From Pseudomonas fluorescens (GTDB taxonomy: Bacteria > Pseudomonadota > Gammaproteobacteria > Pseudomonadales > Pseudomonadaceae), in NCBI RefSeq assembly GCF_005938625.1, contig NZ_VCNJ01000049.1, forward strand, positions 62,001-126,000: a DNA stretch of 64,000 nucleotides, in the 5' to 3' direction. A program made the position numbers and the translations under genes. The notes below the pieces were generated by a model. That model was given only the letters and a program-made list of their open reading frames with translations, had not been told where the DNA came from and did not search any database. Each line of letters opens with the position of its first letter. Position 1 is the first letter of the stretch. Positions 58,998 through 64,000 of the stretch are shown here, in pieces.

Positions 58998-60305
58998 ATG
59001 GTTAATGACTCCATGCAATCGTCCCCTCGTAACTCCCGTCGCTGGCTGATCAGCCTGCTTGTCTTGTTGGTGATCGCCGTCCTGTGCTGGAAATTCTGGC
59101 CCGCCGGTTCGGCCCACAAAGAGGGCGCTGACAAGGCGGCGGCCGGGCACACCGGGCGTTCGGGGATGATGCGGCCGGGCTTCGGTGGCGGCACCGGGCC
59201 GATTCCGGTGCGCGTGGCGCCGGCGGTCACCGGTGACTTCCCGCTGTATTACAAGGCGCTGGGCACGGTGACGGCGCTCAACACTATCAATGTGCGCAGC
59301 CGGGTGGGCGGTGAGCTGGTCAAGATCAATTTCGAAGAAGGTCAGATGGTCAAGGCCGGCGACCTGTTGGCGGAGATCGACCCGCGCCCATACCAGAACG
59401 CTTTGCTGCAGGCCGAAGGCACCTTGCTGCAGAATCAGGCACAACTGAAGAACGCTCAGGTCGACGTCGAGCGTTATCGCGGTCTGTACAAAGAGGACAG
59501 CATCGCCAAACAGACGCTGGACACCGCCGAAGCACTGGTCGGCCAGTATCTGGGCACGGTCAAGACCAACCAGGCCGCAGTCAACGACGCCAAGCTCAAT
59601 CTCGAATTCACCAAAATCCGCGCGCCGATTGCCGGCCGTGTTGGTCTGCGCCAGGTTGACGTCGGTAACCTCGTCACCGCCAACGACACCACGTTCCTCG
59701 CGGTGATCACCCAGACGCAACCGATCAGCGTGGCGTTCACTTTGCCGGAAAACAGCCTCGAAACCGTGCTGGCCCGCTATCGCAGCGGCGCCAAACTGCC
59801 AGCCGAAGCCTGGGATCGCGGCGACACCAAGCTGCAAGCCACCGGTGTATTGCAAAGCCTCGACAACCAGATCGACGTTGCCACCGGCACCCTGAAGTTC
59901 AAGGCCCGCTACGAAAACCGCGATCAGGCGCTGTTCCCCAACCAGTTCGTCAACGTGCACTTGCTCGCTGACACGCTGAAAGGCGTGGTACTGGCACCGT
60001 CAGCAGCCATCCAGTTCGGCACCAACGGCACCTTCGTCTATGCGCTGGAAGGCGACAGGAAAGTCACCATTCGCCAGTTGAAGATTGGTGCCAGCGACGG
60101 CGAAAACACCGTCATCACCGAAGGTCTGACAGCCGGCGATCGCGTGGTGCTGGAAGGCACTGACCGCCTGAAGGAAGGCAGTGAAGTGGAAGTGGTCAAC
60201 GACAGCAATCAAGTACCGACCACGCCGACTGAACACCTGCAAGGCAAGTCCGCCGCCAACGCACCGGATGCTGCCGTGACTGACAAGGCCAAGAAGGGCG
60301 CATGA
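58998..60305 (+). CDS. mdtA: RND efflux periplasmic adaptor MdtA/MuxA
   Basis: 435 residues. N-terminal signal anchor (about 15-33), a Gly-rich linker, lipoyl halves (TVTALNTINVRSRVGGELVK and LEFTKIRAPIAGRVGLRQVD), coiled-coil hairpin (about 135-200), beta-barrel and membrane-proximal domains, and an Ala/Lys-rich tail. Membrane-fusion protein of the MdtABC type (MuxABC-OpmB in P. aeruginosa). Its stop overlaps the start of the pump gene by 4 bp. Confidence 0.94.
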   Translation: MVNDSMQSSPRNSRRWLISLLVLLVIAVLCWKFWPAGSAHKEGADKAAAGHTGRSGMMRPGFGGGTGPIPVRVAPAVTGDFPLYYKALGTVTALNTINVRSRVGGELVKINFEEGQMVKAGDLLAEIDPRPYQNALLQAEGTLLQNQAQLKNAQVDVERYRGLYKEDSIAKQTLDTAEALVGQYLGTVKTNQAAVNDAKLNLEFTKIRAPIAGRVGLRQVDVGNLVTANDTTFLAVITQTQPISVAFTLPENSLETVLARYRSGAKLPAEAWDRGDTKLQATGVLQSLDNQIDVATGTLKFKARYENRDQALFPNQFVNVHLLADTLKGVVLAPSAAIQFGTNGTFVYALEGDRKVTIRQLKIGASDGENTVITEGLTAGDRVVLEGTDRLKEGSEVEVVNDSNQVPTTPTEHLQGKSAANAPDAAVTDKAKKGA

Positions 60306-63300
60306 ACATTTCGCGGCTGTTCATCCTCCGACCGGTAGCCACCACCCTGAGCATGCTGGCCATTGTTCTGGCCGGTCTGATCGCTTACCGCCTGTTGCCG
60401 GTGTCGGCGCTGCCACAGGTCGATTACCCGACCATCCGCGTCATGACCCTGTATCCCGGCGCAAGTCCGGATGTGATGACCAGTGCAGTCACCGCGCCAC
60501 TCGAACGCCAGTTCGGGCAGATGCCGGGCCTGACGCAAATGGCTTCGACCAGCTCCGGCGGCGCGTCGGTGTTGACCCTGCGTTTCAGCCTCGACATCAA
60601 CATGGACGTCGCCGAACAGCAGGTGCAAGCCGCGATCAACGCCGCGACCAACCTGCTGCCGACCGATTTGCCGGCACCGCCGGTGTACAACAAGGTCAAC
60701 CCGGCGGACACCCCGGTGCTGACCCTGGCGATCACCTCGAAAACCATGTTGCTGCCCAAACTCAATGACCTGGTCGATACGCGCATGGCGCAGAAAATCG
60801 CCCAGATCAGCGGCGTCGGCATGGTCAGCATTGCCGGCGGTCAGCGTCAGGCCGTGCGCATCAAGGTCAACCCGGAAGCGCTGGCGGCCAACAGTCTGAA
60901 CCTGTCGGACGTGCGCACCTTGATCAGCGCTTCCAACGTCAACCAGCCGAAAGGCAACTTTGACGGTCCGACGCGGGTGTCGATGCTCGACGCCAACGAC
61001 CAACTGACGTCGCCCAAGGATTACGCCAATCTGATCCTCGCCTACAAGAACGGCGCGCCGTTGCGGCTCAAGGACGTGGCGGAAATCGTCGATGGTGCCG
61101 AAAACGAACGCCTCGCCGCGTGGGCCAACCAGAATCAGGCGGTATTGCTGAACATCCAGCGTCAGCCGGGTGCCAACGTGATCGAGGTGGTCGACCGCAT
61201 CAAAGCGCTGCTGCCGAGCATCACCGACAACCTGCCGGCCGGCCTCGAAGTGACGGTGCTGACGGATCGCACCCAGACCATTCGCGCCTCGGTCACTGAC
61301 GTGCAGCACGAATTGCTCATCGCCATCGCTCTGGTGGTAATGGTGACGTTTCTGTTCCTGCGTCGTGCCAGTGCGACGATCATTCCATCGGTGGCCGTGC
61401 CGCTGTCGCTGATCGGCACCTTTGGCGTGATGTACCTCGCCGGCTTCTCGGTCAACAACCTGACCCTGATGGCCCTGACCATTGCCACCGGTTTCGTGGT
61501 CGACGACGCCATCGTCATGTTGGAAAACATTTCGCGCTTCATCGAAGAGGGCGACAGCCCGATGCAAGCGGCGCTCAAAGGCGCCAAACAGATCGGCTTC
61601 ACCCTGATTTCCCTGACCCTGTCGCTGATCGCAGTACTGATTCCGCTGTTGTTCATGGCCGACGTGGTCGGGCGCCTGTTCCGCGAATTCGCCATCACGC
61701 TGGCCGTGGCCATCCTGATTTCGCTGGTGGTCTCGCTGACCCTGACGCCAATGATGTGCGCGCGTCTGCTCAAGCGTGAACCCGAAGAACACGAGCAGGG
61801 CCGTTTTTATCGGGCCAGTGGCGCGGTCATCGACTGGATGATCGCCGCTTACGGGCGCAAGTTGCAGTGGGTGCTCAAGCATCAGCCGCTGACGTTGCTG
61901 GTGGCCATCGGCACGCTGGCGTTGACCGTGTTCCTCTATATGGTCGTGCCGAAAGGCTTCTTCCCGGTCCAGGACACCGGGGTGATTCAGGGCATTTCCG
62001 AAGCGCCGCAGTCGATTTCCTTCGCAGCCATGGGCGAGCGCCAACAGGAACTGGCGAAAATCATTCTCGAAGATCCAGCGGTGCAAAGCCTGTCGTCCTA
62101 CATCGGTGTCGACGGCGATAACGCCACACTCAACAGCGGGCGCTTGCTGATCAACCTCAAGCCTCATGGCGATCGCGATCTGAGTGCCACTGAAGTGATT
62201 GCGCGCCTGCAACCGCAACTCGACAAACTGGTCGGCATCCGCCTGTTCATGCAGCCGGTGCAGGACCTGACCATCGAAGACCGCGTCAGCCGCACTCAGT
62301 ATCAGTTCAGCATGTCTTCGCCGGATTCCGAACTGCTCAGTCAGTGGAGCGGGCGATTGGTCGAGGCACTGGCGCAGCGTCCGGAACTGACCGACGTCGC
62401 CAGTGATTTGCAGGACAAGGGCTTGCAGGTCTATCTGGTGATCGACCGCGATGCGGCTTCACGCCTGGGCGTCTCGGTGGCGAACATCACCGATGCGCTC
62501 TACGACGCCTTCGGTCAGCGGCAGATCTCGACCATTTACACCCAGGCCAGCCAGTACCGCGTGGTGCTGCAGGCCCAGGCCGGTGAGAAAATCGGCCCGC
62601 AGGCGCTGGACCAGATTCACGTCAAGACCACCGATGACGCGCAAGTACGTCTGTCGAGTCTGGCCCACGTGGAAGAGCGTCAGGCGCAACTGGCGATCAC
62701 CCACATTGGCCAGTTCCCGGCAGTGATGATGTCGTTCAACCTCGCACCCGGTGTGGCGCTTGGGCATGCGGTCGACATTATCGAACAGGTGCAGAAAGAC
62801 ATCGGCATGCCGGTCGGCGTGCAGACTCAATTCCAGGGTGCTGCCGAAGCCTTCCAGGCGTCGCTGTCGAGTACCTTGCTGCTGATTCTGGCGGCGGTGG
62901 TGACCATGTACATCGTGCTTGGCGTGCTGTACGAGAGCTACATCCACCCGATCACTATTCTGTCGACCTTGCCGTCGGCTGCGGTCGGCGCTTTGCTGGC
63001 GTTGTTGCTCAGTGGCAATGACCTGGGCATGATCGCGATCATAGGCATCATCCTGCTGATCGGTATCGTGAAAAAGAACGCGATCATGATGATCGACTTC
63101 GCCCTCGATGCTGAACGCACCCAAGGCATGGCACCGGAACAGGCGATCTATCAGGCCGCGCTGCTGCGCTTCCGGCCAATCCTCATGACCACGCTGGCAG
63201 CGCTGTTTGGTGCGGTGCCGTTGATGCTCGCCACCGGTTCCGGGGCTGAATTGCGCCAGCCGCTGGGTCTGGTGATGGTCGGCGGGCTGCTGGTGAGCCA

Positions 63301-63403
63301 AGTGCTGACGCTGTTCACCACGCCGGTAATCTACCTGTATTTCGACCGCCTCGGTCGGCGCTTTGGCAAGACTAATACCGATAGCGAAGAGGTGTCGGTA
63401 TGA
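60302..63403 (+). CDS. mdtB: RND multidrug pump subunit MdtB/MuxB
   Basis: 1033 residues, full-length RND transporter: TM1 at about 12-30, two large periplasmic loops, TM2-6 and TM8-12. The proton-relay aspartates are in GFVVDDAIVMLENI (about 405-408). IIGIILLIGIVKKNAIMMID is the second conserved block. MdtB and MdtC form a heterotrimeric pump. A REPIN lies between this gene and mdtC. Confidence 0.96.
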   Translation: MNISRLFILRPVATTLSMLAIVLAGLIAYRLLPVSALPQVDYPTIRVMTLYPGASPDVMTSAVTAPLERQFGQMPGLTQMASTSSGGASVLTLRFSLDINMDVAEQQVQAAINAATNLLPTDLPAPPVYNKVNPADTPVLTLAITSKTMLLPKLNDLVDTRMAQKIAQISGVGMVSIAGGQRQAVRIKVNPEALAANSLNLSDVRTLISASNVNQPKGNFDGPTRVSMLDANDQLTSPKDYANLILAYKNGAPLRLKDVAEIVDGAENERLAAWANQNQAVLLNIQRQPGANVIEVVDRIKALLPSITDNLPAGLEVTVLTDRTQTIRASVTDVQHELLIAIALVVMVTFLFLRRASATIIPSVAVPLSLIGTFGVMYLAGFSVNNLTLMALTIATGFVVDDAIVMLENISRFIEEGDSPMQAALKGAKQIGFTLISLTLSLIAVLIPLLFMADVVGRLFREFAITLAVAILISLVVSLTLTPMMCARLLKREPEEHEQGRFYRASGAVIDWMIAAYGRKLQWVLKHQPLTLLVAIGTLALTVFLYMVVPKGFFPVQDTGVIQGISEAPQSISFAAMGERQQELAKIILEDPAVQSLSSYIGVDGDNATLNSGRLLINLKPHGDRDLSATEVIARLQPQLDKLVGIRLFMQPVQDLTIEDRVSRTQYQFSMSSPDSELLSQWSGRLVEALAQRPELTDVASDLQDKGLQVYLVIDRDAASRLGVSVANITDALYDAFGQRQISTIYTQASQYRVVLQAQAGEKIGPQALDQIHVKTTDDAQVRLSSLAHVEERQAQLAITHIGQFPAVMMSFNLAPGVALGHAVDIIEQVQKDIGMPVGVQTQFQGAAEAFQASLSSTLLLILAAVVTMYIVLGVLYESYIHPITILSTLPSAAVGALLALLLSGNDLGMIAIIGIILLIGIVKKNAIMMIDFALDAERTQGMAPEQAIYQAALLRFRPILMTTLAALFGAVPLMLATGSGAELRQPLGLVMVGGLLVSQVLTLFTTPVIYLYFDRLGRRFGKTNTDSEEVSV

Positions 63404-63424
63404 CTGTCCGAACACATAACCCCT

Positions 63425-63512
63425 GTAGGAGTGAGCCTGCTCGCGATGAGGCCGGCACCTGCAACATCAACGTAAACAGACACACCGCTATCGCGAGCAG
63501 GCTCACTCCTAC
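63425..63512. repeat. REPIN between mdtB and mdtC
   Basis: Complete GTAGGAGTGAGCCTGCTCGCGA-type inverted pair within the 142-bp gap between the two pump genes. Confidence 0.95.
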
Positions 63513-63545
63513 AGGGGATTGGTGTGACGTTGGGGATTGCGTTCG

Positions 63546-64000
63546 ATGAACCTCTCCGGTCCTTTCATCAAGCGCCCGGTGGCGACGATGCTGCTGAGCC
63601 TGGCGATCATGTTGCTCGGCGGTGTCAGCTTCGGTCTGTTACCGGTTTCGCCGCTGCCGCAAATGGATTTCCCGGTGATCGTCGTGCAGGCGAGCCTGCC
63701 CGGTGCCAGCCCGGAGGTCATGGCCTCTACCGTGGCGACGCCGCTGGAGCGCTCGTTCGGCGCGATCGCTGGCGTCAACACCATGAGCAGCCGCTCCAGT
63801 CAGGGTTCGACCCGGGTCATTCTGCAATTTGATCTCGACCGCGACATCAACGGCGCCGCGCGGGAGGTGCAGGCGGCGATCAACGCCTCGCGCAACTTGT
63901 TGCCGAGCGGTATGCGCAGCATGCCGACCTATAAGAAGGTCAACCCGTCGCAGGCGCCGATCATGGTGTTGTCGCTGACTTCGGACGTGCTGGAAAAAGG
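63546..64000 (+). CDS. mdtC: RND multidrug pump subunit MdtC/MuxC, 3' end cut by window
   Basis: About 151 residues visible, open to the window edge. It begins MNLSGPFIKRPVATMLLSLA, with TM1 and the RND start MDFPVIVVQASLPGASPEVMA, then VQAAINASRNLLPSGM, all typical of MdtC. It is the second pump protomer of the operon. Ribosome site is weak (GGGGATTGCGTTCG), a possible effect of the REPIN insertion upstream. Confidence 0.93.
   Translation, partial: MNLSGPFIKRPVATMLLSLAIMLLGGVSFGLLPVSPLPQMDFPVIVVQASLPGASPEVMASTVATPLERSFGAIAGVNTMSSRSSQGSTRVILQFDLDRDINGAAREVQAAINASRNLLPSGMRSMPTYKKVNPSQAPIMVLSLTSDVLEK

Noticed and set aside
60209..62218. 669-codon minus-strand frame antisense to mdtB
   Set aside because: Shadow of a full-length RND gene; translation is low-complexity Gln/His/Arg.

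Overview
The window is a GC-rich chromosomal segment of a fluorescent pseudomonad (Pseudomonas fluorescens group). This rests on the gene content (MuxABC-type RND pump, orphan CcoN, PdtB/ExbBD/TonB locus, Bat operon) and on many copies of the GAGC(C/T)TGCTCGCGA palindromic repeats (REP/REPIN) typical of that group. Apart from one AT-richer island near 55.8-57.5 kb it reads as core and soft-core chromosome. I see no ribosomal operon, CRISPR array or intact insertion sequence.

Layout. 0-9 kb: a cut gluconate-type permease, tRNA-Ser(UGA), a BAX-inhibitor-like membrane protein, a small lipoprotein, an Lrp regulator divergent from a DMT exporter, a DUF3302/HlyD/FUSC export operon, and a GapN-like aldehyde dehydrogenase. 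9-12 kb: a cytochrome c lipoprotein, a Tat-exported lactone oxidase and an alanine-racemase-fold (DSD1-like) protein that also has a twin-arginine N-terminus. 12.2-22.5 kb: a ten-gene locus matching the P. aeruginosa pdt/phdA region: PhdA-like protein, TpsB transporter, DUF2341-LamG-ExbB fusion, ExbD, TonB, putative porin, coiled-coil periplasmic protein, YbjN-like protein, parvulin isomerase and LysR regulator. The secreted TpsA partner is absent here. 22.5-28.6 kb: small Pseudomonas-type proteins with a structured leader, a decayed gene fragment, a large Ig-like protein, an acetyltransferase and an Asp/Glu racemase. 28.6-33 kb: orphan CcoN, a small membrane protein, a siroheme sulfite/nitrite reductase and a DUF934 protein, the set linked to cyanide-resistant respiration in P. 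aeruginosa. 33-45.7 kb: membrane proteins, an octaheme-TPR cytochrome, lipoproteins, a J-domain-like membrane protein, an MFS/spermidine-synthase fusion, an arylsulfatase and a secreted HAD phosphatase. 45.7-54.2 kb: a MoxR/DUF58/DUF4381/BatA/BatB-C/BatD operon followed by two outer-membrane-type proteins. 54.5-58 kb: another small-protein gene with the same structured leader, then a PAAR/putative toxin/putative immunity cassette lying between two near-identical copies of a YCII gene. 58-64 kb: thiol peroxidase and the start of a MuxABC/MdtABC pump operon.

Most notable observations: (1) a pdt-like secretion/energising operon without its TpsA cargo, containing an ExbB with a lectin-like periplasmic half; (2) a PAAR effector-immunity cassette bracketed by a 0.4-kb duplication; (3) two REPINs of different type sitting in frame inside two genes of one operon; (4) a conserved, probably structured leader upstream of two unrelated-position small genes; (5) a Tat-targeted PLP-fold protein encoded with a lactone oxidase and a cytochrome. 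All family assignments were made by eye from motifs and from memory; no search was run.
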